NCBI GenBank assembly: GCA_964393115.1
Contig: CAYMST010000041.1
Coordinates: forward strand, 1 to 24,420
Length of the DNA: 24,420 bases
From: CAYMST01 sp964393115
GTDB taxonomy: Bacteria > Bacteroidota > Bacteroidia > Cytophagales > Cyclobacteriaceae
Direction: 5' to 3'
Below are positions 8,052 through 15,339 of this stretch, in pieces. Position numbers and translations under genes: made by a program. Every line of letters starts with the position of its first letter. The stretch's first letter is position 1. Below the pieces are notes generated by a model, which was not told the origin of the DNA, did no database searches, and saw only the letters and a program-made list of their open reading frames with translations.

Positions 8052-8430
8052 GCCATCTGCCTCAAGTAAATAGCGCCAAACCTGAACACCACACTTCATA
8101 ACATTCATTTGAACTAAACATCCGTTTTGTTAGATTCATCTAATGTCTTGCGATTATAGTTATGTGTTAACCCATCTATAAATCATGTCGCTTTGGACTT
8201 CTTTCTGCCTTTCGCATTTAGGCTAGTTGAGTAATAGTTTTGAAAAGCCCTTTGAAATCTAGCACAATCTGATCCTATCATAATGACCTTGTGGACTTAT
8301 ACGCATTGGTTGTATTTCTATATCTGCCCTTTTGAAATCAGTTAACCCTAACGAATTTCGAGTTAATCTAGACCTACAAATTTCAAGTCATACCATTTAG
8401 GCTATATAAAGGCGTGTTAGTTTACGTCAG

Positions 8431-8514
8431 TGTTTTTTTCTTATTCAAGGCAAAAAATGCAGACCTAGAGCAGCGCTAGGGTAAGGCTTTTTAACGAAGA
8501 AGAAGGAAAAAACA
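8431..8514. ncRNA. Candidate structured RNA: long interrupted hairpin
   Basis: The outer arms 8431-8446 (T-rich) and 8499-8514 (A-rich) pair over 16 positions with one G-T wobble and one mismatch. Inside, A5 at 8453-8457 can pair with T5 at 8488-8492. At the tip CCTAG (8464-8468) pairs with CTAGG (8476-8480) around a 7-base loop. Three nested helices along one axis suggest a folded RNA of about 84 bases, or the leader of a longer transcript reaching thrA about 220 bases downstream. The strand is not determined, and an alternative is a small palindromic insertion. No known RNA family was recognised. Confidence 0.4.
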
Positions 8515-8610
8515 GTAGCAAAATATACGCCGTTATCTAGTTTAAATGGTATCTGTTGATATTTATGCAAAACGAATCCCAATGGTACCGATAAGAAGCG
8601 CGATAAAGAT

Positions 8611-8618
8611 TACTTTTG
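8611..8618 (+). promoter_or_regulatory. Possible -7 box upstream of thrA
   Basis: TACTTTTG fits TAnnTTTG exactly and lies 118 bases before the thrA ATG, which would give a leader of about 110 bases. No -33 TTG is present at the normal spacing, so this is a weak call in AT-rich sequence. Confidence 0.3.
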
Positions 8619-8736
8619 TTGGCTTTAGATCGCAGCGGTGACGAAGATACCGGAACAGGATTACAATTCTTTTGAAGATATTGCCATAATGTGCCGTAAT
8701 TTTTGAAATTTGCTGCCTCGTTAGTTTAGGTTGATT

Positions 8737-11223
8737 ATGAGGGTTTTAAAATTTGGAGGATCATCTGTAGGATCCGCCGATAGTATTAGACAAGTTTCAT
8801 CGATACTTAAATCGTATCAGGAAGCTGGAAATGACTTTTGTGTGGTTGTTTCTGCTATGAAAGGGATTACGGATAATTTGGTTGCTTTGGGGCATAAGGC
8901 CTATGCGGCAGACGAAACCTACACCACGGATCTAACGACCTTAAAAGAACATCATTTGGATACGATAGCTTCGCTCAAAATCCCTAAAGAAGGAATAGGT
9001 GGTCGTATCGATAGTATTTTCAAAGACCTAGAAGATATCTTACACGGCGTGTATTTATTGCATGAGCTATCCAAAAGGTCAAAAGATGCTATACTCAGCT
9101 TTGGCGAGCGACTATCTGCCAATATTATTTCGGCGTATTTAAATGAAAACGGCTTCGACTCTGAATTTTTGGATGCACGAAAGCTTATTAGAACAGATAG
9201 CCGGTTTGGAAATGCTAGCGTTGATTTTAGCACCACTAACGCCAATATCGTTGATTATTTTAATAAGACTCAAAAGCTTCAAATAATCACGGGCTTTATT
9301 GCTTCCAACGAGAATAACGTAACCACTACTCTCGGAAGAGGTGGTTCCGATTATACCGCATCTGTATTTGGAGCGGCACTTGATGTTGAAGAAATTGATA
9401 TTTGGACCGATGTAAATGGGGTGATGACAGCGGATCCGCGTAAGGTTAAAGACGCATATTCCATGTCCGCGATTTCATATGTTGAGGCCATGGAGATGTC
9501 TCATTTTGGTGCCAAAGTTATTTACCCACCAACTTTACAGCCAGCTATAGACAAGGCGATTCCTTTACGTATAAAGAATACGTTTAACCCAAGTTTTGAA
9601 GGTACAGAAATAAATAAAGAAGGCGCTCCCGGAAGATATCCTGTTAAGGGGATCTCTTCTATTGAAAGTTTGACTCTGATTAACGTTAGCGGAAGTGGTT
9701 TAGCCGGTGTTCCGGGTATTGCTTCGAGGCTTTTCGGGTCTTTGGCGCAAAATGAAATCAGCATTGTCCTGATTACCCAGGCCTCGTCAGAGCATTCTAT
9801 CACTTTTGCAGTTGATCCTGTAGAGATGAGCAGGTCGAAGCAAACGCTTGAAATGGAGTTTGAAAGAGAAATTGCAAAAGGTGAGATTGATGCTATTTCT
9901 GTAGAAGAAGGTCTTGGCGTAATCGCTATCATCGGTGAGAATATGCGCCATACTCCGGGGATTGCTGGGAAGTTATTTATGGCGCTGGGTAAGAATGGTA
10001 TTAATATTAGTGCCATAGCACAAGGCTCATCTGAGCTTAACGTTAGCGTGGTTATCTCGAGTGCTGATATTGCAAAGGCGTTGAATGCCCTTCATGAAGC
10101 TTTTTTCTTGTCTGACATTAAGAGCCTGAATATATTCCTGCTAGGGACTGGACTCATCGGAGGTACGCTATTGAAACAAATCCAAGAGCAATACCAATAC
10201 TTACTCGAAGAAAAGCACCTGAAGATTAACGTGGCAGGGATAGCCAATAGTCGAAATATGTATTTTGACGAAGCAGGTGTGGCGTTGGAAAACTGGAAGA
10301 AGTTTATTGATTTTCCTGGTCAGAATTCTCAGGTTAGTGACTTTATTAACACGATGAAATCACTTAACCTCTCCAATAGCGTTTTTGTGGATTGTACTTC
10401 TAACGAAGAGGTGACCAAGCACTATGAAGAGATCTTAAACGCAAGTATTGGTATCGTGACCCCTAACAAGCTTGCCAACTCTGGGAAGTATGTAGATTAC
10501 GAAAAACTTAGAAAGGCGGCAACACAACATGGTGTTAAGTTTCTATATGAAACGAATGTCGGTGCGGGATTACCGATAATTAGTACGCTGAATGACTTAA
10601 AGTATAGCGGGGATAAAATCCTTAAAATTGAAGGTGTGCTCTCAGGTACTCTGTCTTTTATATTCAACAGTTTTGTTTCTGGCACTAAGTTTAGTGAAAT
10701 CGTAAAGGATGCAAAAGCCAAAGGGTTTACCGAGCCTGATCCAAGAGACGACCTTAACGGTATGGACGTATCCAGAAAGATATTGATCCTTTCTAGAGAA
10801 GCAGGATATGGTTTAGAGCCTGAGGATATCAAATTAGAACCATTTTTGCCGGCATCATGCTTTTCTGTGGATACAGTGGATGAGTTTTTTGTGGAACTTC
10901 AAAAAGTTGATCCTGAATTATCCAAGATCCAAGAAAAAGCGACTGCGGAAGGAAAGGTTCTGAGGCTTATTGCCTCTATGGAAGATGGTGAGGCGACAGT
11001 AAAGTTAGAAGCGGTCGGTCCAGAACATCCATTTTACAGCTTATCTGGAAGTGATAATATAGTATCCTTAACAACAAAGCGTTACTTAGAAAGGCCATTG
11101 GTTGTAAAGGGGCCAGGCGCAGGTGCGGAGGTAACTTCTGCTGGAGTCTTTGCGGAAATAATTAGCATTAGCAATCATTTCATCCAGGATAACTATAAAG
11201 TAGCCAACGGAAATGGCAGATAG
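8737..11223 (+). CDS. thrA: Bifunctional aspartokinase / homoserine dehydrogenase
   Basis: This enzyme catalyses the first and third steps from aspartate to homoserine: ATP-dependent phosphorylation of aspartate and NAD(P)H reduction of aspartate semialdehyde. The 828-residue protein begins MRVLKFGGSSVGSAD, the aspartokinase nucleotide motif. GRGGSDYTASVFGAAL near residue 203 completes the kinase active site. Two ACT-like regulatory segments (about 305-455) probably bind threonine. The dehydrogenase starts with IFLLGTGLIGG (about 465-476), then TNVGAGLPIISTLNDL, GVLSGTLSFIFN and PDPRDDLNGMDVSRK, ending with GPGAGAEVTSAGVFAEII. I use the ATG at 8737; a TTG two codons upstream is less like the family. 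It overlaps thrB by 11 bases. Feedback inhibition by threonine is inferred from the fusion type. Confidence 0.97.
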   Translation: MRVLKFGGSSVGSADSIRQVSSILKSYQEAGNDFCVVVSAMKGITDNLVALGHKAYAADETYTTDLTTLKEHHLDTIASLKIPKEGIGGRIDSIFKDLEDILHGVYLLHELSKRSKDAILSFGERLSANIISAYLNENGFDSEFLDARKLIRTDSRFGNASVDFSTTNANIVDYFNKTQKLQIITGFIASNENNVTTTLGRGGSDYTASVFGAALDVEEIDIWTDVNGVMTADPRKVKDAYSMSAISYVEAMEMSHFGAKVIYPPTLQPAIDKAIPLRIKNTFNPSFEGTEINKEGAPGRYPVKGISSIESLTLINVSGSGLAGVPGIASRLFGSLAQNEISIVLITQASSEHSITFAVDPVEMSRSKQTLEMEFEREIAKGEIDAISVEEGLGVIAIIGENMRHTPGIAGKLFMALGKNGINISAIAQGSSELNVSVVISSADIAKALNALHEAFFLSDIKSLNIFLLGTGLIGGTLLKQIQEQYQYLLEEKHLKINVAGIANSRNMYFDEAGVALENWKKFIDFPGQNSQVSDFINTMKSLNLSNSVFVDCTSNEEVTKHYEEILNASIGIVTPNKLANSGKYVDYEKLRKAATQHGVKFLYETNVGAGLPIISTLNDLKYSGDKILKIEGVLSGTLSFIFNSFVSGTKFSEIVKDAKAKGFTEPDPRDDLNGMDVSRKILILSREAGYGLEPEDIKLEPFLPASCFSVDTVDEFFVELQKVDPELSKIQEKATAEGKVLRLIASMEDGEATVKLEAVGPEHPFYSLSGSDNIVSLTTKRYLERPLVVKGPGAGAEVTSAGVFAEIISISNHFIQDNYKVANGNGR

Positions 11224-12157
11224 CGTAAAAATATTTGCCCCTGCTACTTCCGCTAACCTTACTTGTGGATTTGATGTACTTGGGCTTTGTCTTGAAGCAC
11301 CTGGTGATGAGGTAATCATGAGAAAAACCTCAAAGCAAGGGGTGAAAATAAAATCTATTCAAGGAGATGGCGGAAAGCTATCTCTTGATCCTGCCAAGAA
11401 TACAGTGGGTGTTTCTGCCATTGAATTTCTTAACGCTTATCAAGAAGTCCATGAAGTAGATTTCGGAATCGAAATCGAATTACATAAGAAAATGCCTTTT
11501 GGCAGTGGTATGGGCTCAAGTGCTGCCAGCGCTGTAGCAGGTGCATTTGGGGCCAACGAGCTTTTGGGTAAGCCCTTTGATAAACGTGAGCTTCTGCCTT
11601 TTGCCATGGAAGGTGAGCGGCAATCGTGTGGAACAGCGCATGCTGATAATGTAGCACCCTCGTTGTTTGGAGGGATCGTATTGGTGCGAAGCTATCATCC
11701 ACTGGATGTAATCCCACTTAATGTACCTGTAGGACTACATGTGGTGATTGTATACCCTCATGTAGAAGTGAAAACGTCTGACGCGCGTAAGGTGGTACCA
11801 CAACAGATTCCATTATCCCAGGCTATCGAGCAGTGGGGAAATCTAGCAGGACTCATTGCCGGTTTTATGAAGCCCGATTATGATCTGCTCTCTAGATCCA
11901 TGAAGGATGTAATTGTAGAGCCCCATCGCTCACAGTTTATTCCTCAATACAAGGAATTAAAAGATATAGCTTTGAGTCAGCGAGCACTGGGGTTTGGTAT
12001 TTCTGGATCTGGACCTTCGGTTTTTGCGCTGACCAATAACTATCATGTCGCGCGAAAAATCGGTGATGATATGGTAGCTGAACTTAGCAGCAAGAACTAT
12101 GAATGTTCTCTTTATCACTCAAAAATTAACGAAGTAGGTCCACAAGTCTTAGACTGA
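11213..12157 (+). CDS. thrB: Homoserine kinase
   Basis: Phosphorylates homoserine to O-phosphohomoserine with ATP, the penultimate step of threonine synthesis. The 314-residue GHMP-family protein has the N-terminal IFAPATSANLTCGFDVLGLCL segment (residues 7-27), the phosphate-binding loop PFGSGMGSSAASA at 95-107, and the C-terminal GFGISGSGPSVFAL motif near residue 263. Length and motifs are standard. The start overlaps the last 11 bases of thrA and thrC follows after 35 bases, so the three genes are almost certainly co-transcribed. Confidence 0.97.
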   Translation: MADSVKIFAPATSANLTCGFDVLGLCLEAPGDEVIMRKTSKQGVKIKSIQGDGGKLSLDPAKNTVGVSAIEFLNAYQEVHEVDFGIEIELHKKMPFGSGMGSSAASAVAGAFGANELLGKPFDKRELLPFAMEGERQSCGTAHADNVAPSLFGGIVLVRSYHPLDVIPLNVPVGLHVVIVYPHVEVKTSDARKVVPQQIPLSQAIEQWGNLAGLIAGFMKPDYDLLSRSMKDVIVEPHRSQFIPQYKELKDIALSQRALGFGISGSGPSVFALTNNYHVARKIGDDMVAELSSKNYECSLYHSKINEVGPQVLD

Positions 12158-12192
12158 CCATTTCCAATTCCAGCTCCCATAATTGAAAGAAA

Positions 12193-13494
12193 ATGAAGCT
12201 ATATAGCACCAATAAAGTATCACCAGATGTTTCGTTTAGGGAAGCAGTATTTAAAGGACTGCCAGACGATAACGGTTTGTACATGCCTTATACCCTGCCG
12301 TCAATGCCTGAATCATTTGTCCGCGGGCTGGGGAGTCTTTCATTTCAAGAGATGTCATTTCAAGTGATCAATTCATTGATTTCTGACGAAATCCCTGAAG
12401 TGGAAGTTAAAAGTATAATTGATGATGCCATAAATTTTGAAGCTCCAGTCGTCGCCGTAGGTGAAAACACCTATGCGTTGGAATTATTTCATGGTCCGAC
12501 ATTAGCTTTCAAAGATTTTGGAGCACGATTTATGTCTCGCGTGATGTCTTACTTCCTGCAACGAGAGAATAAGGAGATAAATATTTTAGTAGCTACCTCT
12601 GGCGATACGGGTAGTGCTGTAGCACAAGGATTCTTTAAAGTTCCTGGGATCTCAGTGACTATTTTATATCCCAAAGGAAAAGTAAGTCATATTCAAGAGC
12701 AGCAGTTGACCACAAATGGTCATAACATCAAAGCCTTGGAGATAGATGGTACCTTTGATGATTGTCAGAGAATGGTAAAGGAAGCCTTTTTGGATAAAGA
12801 GCTTAACAATAGCCTAAACCTTTCATCTGCTAATTCTATCAACATCAGTCGTCTTCTTCCTCAGTCACTTTACTATTGGTATGCGCATGCCCAGCTCATG
12901 TCTACGGGTAAAGAGACCGTTTTCTGCACACCAAGTGGGAACTTTGGAAATCTCTGTGGTGGTTTGATCGCCAAAAAAATGGGCTTGCCAGTGAAGCACT
13001 TTATTGCGGCCACAAACAGCAATAAAATCGTCCCTGACTATTTAGAAACCGGAAATTTCGAACCAAAACCGTCCATTAAGACGCTTGCGAATGCTATGGA
13101 TGTTGGAAACCCAAGCAACTTTCCAAGGGTACTGGCCCTTCATGATAACTCATACGAGAAAACTTCGGCTGCTATATCAGGTGCGTATTACAACGATGAT
13201 CAAACACTTGAGACTATGGCTGAGGTTTATAAAAACTATCAATATAAACTGTGTCCACACAGTGCCATTGGTTACCGAGCCGTTACGGAGCAATTTGGTA
13301 GTGATGATGTAAATGGCGTGTTTCTAGCTACCGCTCACCCCTCCAAATTCATCGATACGGTTGAAAAAGCAACAGGTGAAAAAGTTGAAGTTCCAGAACG
13401 CCNNNNNNNNNNAAAAGAACTTGTAAACCGTAAAAAAGAGGCCTTAGAGATGAAAACCGATTTTGCTGTGTTTAAGGAGTATTTGCTGAGCTAA
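12193..13494 (+). CDS. thrC: Threonine synthase, with a 10-N run near the C-terminus
   Basis: A PLP enzyme converting O-phosphohomoserine to threonine. The 433-residue protein has the PLP lysine K107 in HGPTLAFKDFGARFM, the substrate segment ATSGDTGSAVAQGFF near 136-151, and the phosphate-cradling SGNFGNLCGG near residue 250. Length matches the E. coli-type (long) threonine synthases. Ten N at 13403-13412 fall between VEVPER and KELVNRKKEALEM. Here the frame continues on both sides, so at most a few residues are uncertain. It is the last gene of the thr operon; no classical terminator follows, and a palindrome-rich island begins about 20 bases later. Confidence 0.96.
   Translation: MKLYSTNKVSPDVSFREAVFKGLPDDNGLYMPYTLPSMPESFVRGLGSLSFQEMSFQVINSLISDEIPEVEVKSIIDDAINFEAPVVAVGENTYALELFHGPTLAFKDFGARFMSRVMSYFLQRENKEINILVATSGDTGSAVAQGFFKVPGISVTILYPKGKVSHIQEQQLTTNGHNIKALEIDGTFDDCQRMVKEAFLDKELNNSLNLSSANSINISRLLPQSLYYWYAHAQLMSTGKETVFCTPSGNFGNLCGGLIAKKMGLPVKHFIAATNSNKIVPDYLETGNFEPKPSIKTLANAMDVGNPSNFPRVLALHDNSYEKTSAAISGAYYNDDQTLETMAEVYKNYQYKLCPHSAIGYRAVTEQFGSDDVNGVFLATAHPSKFIDTVEKATGEKVEVPERXXXXKELVNRKKEALEMKTDFAVFKEYLLS
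13403..13412. other. Unresolved 10-N run in thrC
   Basis: Ten N between the codon for R403 and the downstream KELVNR segment. The literal length keeps the frame open, but the identical run in atpG clearly does not reflect a true length. The four residues shown as unknown should not be counted. Confidence 0.9.
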
Positions 13495-13581
13495 TCCTCC
13501 ATTACCTAATAACCTCAGTTCGATTTTGAAATGAGCCTCTAGCGTTTCGAAGAGCTGTTTTTGAAAGATTTGCTGTTTGAT

Positions 13582-13598
13582 ACTACTCGAAGAGTAGT
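13582..13598. repeat. Tight 7-bp hairpin inside the repeat element
   Basis: ACTACTC (13582-13588) and GAGTAGT (13592-13598) flank a 3-base loop. It sits in the loop of the larger 10-bp pair 13563-13572/13635-13644, giving a stem-on-stem layout. Confidence 0.6.
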
Positions 13599-13686
13599 TG
13601 ACAGGACCGCCTGGCGCAGAATGTCTGCCAGTTTCAAATCTTTCCGAGCAACGTTTGCCGCGCGGCGTCCGCTAGATTTTTTGTCC

Positions 13687-13754
13687 GCCTCGGCGGTCCG
13701 ATACTTTTTCATCACCGCGGCGGCGGTCCGCTGGAAAAATCGGACCGCCGAGGC
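13687..13754. repeat. 16-bp GC-rich inverted repeat with a competing inner arm
   Basis: GCCTCGGCGGTCCGAT (13687-13702) is the exact complement of 13739-13754. A second direct copy of CGGCGGTCCG at 13721-13730 can instead pair with the same right arm (13741-13750) around a 10-base loop. The two folds are mutually exclusive. Confidence 0.75.
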
Positions 13755-13849
13755 AGTATAAGCCTGTCCGGCTTGAGGACAACCGTCTGTAAATGAGGTG
13801 ATAAATGTTTTTCCCAACATCATTTGGAGATGAAATGTTAATCGAACTC

Positions 13850-13881
13850 AGGCTGTATGTATGTAAAAAAAGCATAAGCCT
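13850..13881. repeat. Bulged hairpin at the right edge of the island
   Basis: AGGCT (13850-13854) and TATG (13856-13859) pair with CATA (13873-13876) and AGCCT (13877-13881): 9 bp with one bulge and a 13-base A-rich loop. It overlaps the right inverted-repeat end by three bases. It may be part of the element or a stop signal for transcription from thrC; no T tract follows. Confidence 0.4.
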
Positions 13882-13924
13882 CAAATTATTAGATTAGAGA
13901 TGATTGAAATTTCTAACATATTAA

Positions 13925-14215
13925 ATGAAGCTAATTGTAATGGGTATTATCATTAAAAAAAGTAAACATTTTTATTCTCGACTACCAATATGGCTATTAG
14001 GGAGCTTTTTTATCGGTTTTTCGCCATTTGTAATTGGATGGGTAGGCCAAATAATTTTTGAGCTGACTAAAGGTCCTTGCCTTATTAGCAACTGCATTTG
14101 GTCTACCTTTCAAGTTTTTGTAACCATTACATTCCCTTTTATGCTCTTCCTGCTAGGAATACTGGGACTCATTATTTTATATGACGGCATAGTTCTGGCC
14201 AAAAAAAGCAGGTAA
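13925..14215 (+). CDS. Small membrane protein of unknown function
   Basis: The 96-residue protein is not recognised. It has a short basic N-terminus (KKSKHFYSR), a hydrophobic helix at about residues 22-46 (IWLLGSFFIGFSPFVIGWVGQIIF), a polar stretch with two cysteines (PCLISNC, about 51-57), a second long helix at about 62-88, and a basic end KKSR. This suggests two membrane spans with both termini in the cytoplasm. The ATG at 13925 is used. It stands alone between the repeat island and the convergent LptF/G gene. Codon use is not obviously unusual, and it is probably real. Confidence 0.55.
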   Translation: MKLIVMGIIIKKSKHFYSRLPIWLLGSFFIGFSPFVIGWVGQIIFELTKGPCLISNCIWSTFQVFVTITFPFMLFLLGILGLIILYDGIVLAKKSR

Positions 14216-14265
14216 GTGTATCCAGTATATTCCTAGAATAAAAAATTATGGTTATTGTATTAGGT

Positions 14266-15339
14266 CTACCTCGGAACGGTGTAATACATAATGACCGTGA
14301 TAATTGAGAACAATATGTTCGGTGTCCAAATGGCCAACACTAAATTGGTATTACTCTTTTCTGCCAGTGCGGTTACGAACATGTAGCAAATAATAAAAAT
14401 AAATGCCAAGAAGAAGCCCAATGCAATTTGGAACCCAACTCCTTGCCTGGCTTTTCTAGCCGCGACAATGACGGCCATAAAGGTTAGAATGATGATGGCA
14501 AAGGGCTGCATATGCCTTAAGTAATACTCTATCTGAAATATCCTTACATTATCCGCCCCTCGTAGGTTGAGCAAATCGATATGAGCTGTGAGCTCTGGGA
14601 TAGTGAAGGTTTCTTGTAGTAGTCGATTATCGTCAAAGTCCTTAGGCGTAATGTTTAATGCTGTATCCAGCGTTTCATCGCTGTTGAGCACTTCGTCCAT
14701 CACATCAATTTCCCTTGACCACCAGTCTTTTATCCGCCATTTCATCATAGCAGAATCCCACTTCATGGATTTGGCGTGGAGTTTTTGCGTTACTTCGTTA
14801 TCCTCAATATGCTCAAGTGTCAGGTCATAAGCGGTTTGTGCCTTAAGGTCGTATCGTTTATAATACAAATAGTCATTTTGCCGTATTTTCACATGTACAT
14901 CGTGATCCGTGAAGTAAAACTTCCGCTTTAGATACTTTACCTCAAAGCCTACACGAAACTTATTTCCATTGGGTATAACATAGCCATTGAGCCAGTAGCT
15001 AAGTCCTGCAATCATACAGGCCCCTATTAAGTAGGGTACTAAGAATCTGCGGAAACTGACACCACTTGTTAAAATAGCAATAATCTCAGTTTTGGCAGCC
15101 ATTCCGGAGGTAACTAATATTGCCGCGATAAAGGTATTAATCGGCATTATCAGGTTAGCTACCCAGGGGGCGAAAGTGGCGTAGTATTTTAGTACGACAA
15201 GCGCTGTGAGGCCGTTACTTACATATTTATCATTTTTTTCCGTATAGTCGATAACCGAGACCACAAGTACCAATAGTATGGTCACGAAAACGAACGTGGT
15301 CAGAAACTTTTTGAGTATGTAGATGTCGAGCTTCTTCAT
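14266..15339 (-). CDS. LptF/LptG (YjgP/YjgQ) family permease
   Basis: One half of the membrane part of the lipopolysaccharide export ABC transporter, which extracts LPS from the inner membrane with LptB. The 357-residue protein has three N-terminal helices (about residues 12-31, 53-80 and 98-118), the VIPNGNKFR motif after the third, a large periplasmic beta-rich domain (about 125-265), and three C-terminal helices with RQGVGFQIALGFFLAF between them. This is the typical 3+3 layout. The ATG at 15339-15337 overlaps the tgt stop as TGATG, so I prefer it to a TTG one codon upstream. Which of LptF or LptG it is cannot be decided here. The tgt-lpt pairing is common in Bacteroidota. Confidence 0.9.
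   Translation of the reverse strand: MKKLDIYILKKFLTTFVFVTILLVLVVSVIDYTEKNDKYVSNGLTALVVLKYYATFAPWVANLIMPINTFIAAILVTSGMAAKTEIIAILTSGVSFRRFLVPYLIGACMIAGLSYWLNGYVIPNGNKFRVGFEVKYLKRKFYFTDHDVHVKIRQNDYLYYKRYDLKAQTAYDLTLEHIEDNEVTQKLHAKSMKWDSAMMKWRIKDWWSREIDVMDEVLNSDETLDTALNITPKDFDDNRLLQETFTIPELTAHIDLLNLRGADNVRIFQIEYYLRHMQPFAIIILTFMAVIVAARKARQGVGFQIALGFFLAFIFIICYMFVTALAEKSNTNLVLAIWTPNILFSIITVIMYYTVPR

Larger units (their letters stand above)
8052..8736. other. Long intergenic region before thrABC
   Basis: About 685 bases with no credible protein gene. It contains the interrupted hairpin at 8431-8514, a TAnnTTTG match at 8611-8618, and repeated words in matching order: GTTAACCC at 8166 and 8341, and an 11-mer beginning CATTTAGG at 8215 and 8394. 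No tRNA, tmRNA, RNase P or SRP RNA signature was recognised. No run of Thr or Ile codons of the kind used in a threonine attenuation leader was seen close to thrA. A 20-codon ORF at 8283-8345 has no support. Confidence 0.6.
13513..13852. repeat. Palindrome-rich, MITE-like repeat element
   Basis: A 13-base inverted repeat with one mismatch (CCTCAGTTCGATT at 13513-13525; AATCGAACTCAGG at 13840-13852) bounds about 340 bases with no credible gene. Inside are nested palindromes: a 10-bp pair 13563-13572/13635-13644, a 7-bp hairpin at 13582-13598, an 8-bp bulged hairpin at 13611-13631, and a 16-bp perfect pair 13687-13702/13739-13754. GC is about 59% over 13601-13760, well above the flanks. GGACCGCC or its complement occurs four times (13604, 13692, 13722, 13742). 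This resembles a non-autonomous mobile element or dispersed intergenic repeat. No target duplication was seen and no transposase is present. ORFs on either strand here are products of the repeats. Confidence 0.55.

Noticed and set aside
8283..8345. A 20-codon ORF with three Thr and three Trp/Tyr-rich stretches as a possible thr leader peptide
   Set aside because: It lies about 390 bases before thrA, the Thr codons are not clustered, and no terminator/antiterminator pair follows near thrA.
8458..8469. A three-codon ORF (M-Q-T) inside the hairpin before thrA
   Set aside because: Too short to support; a start and stop this close occur by chance in AT-rich DNA.
9522..10016. A 164-codon minus-strand ORF opposite thrA
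   Set aside because: It lies within the conserved aspartokinase coding region, and its composition is that expected of an antisense reading of thrA.
13539..13884. Overlapping ORFs on both strands in the palindromic island
   Set aside because: They translate the inverted repeats, give biased Arg/Ala-rich peptides, and mirror each other across the palindromes. They are explained by the repeat element.
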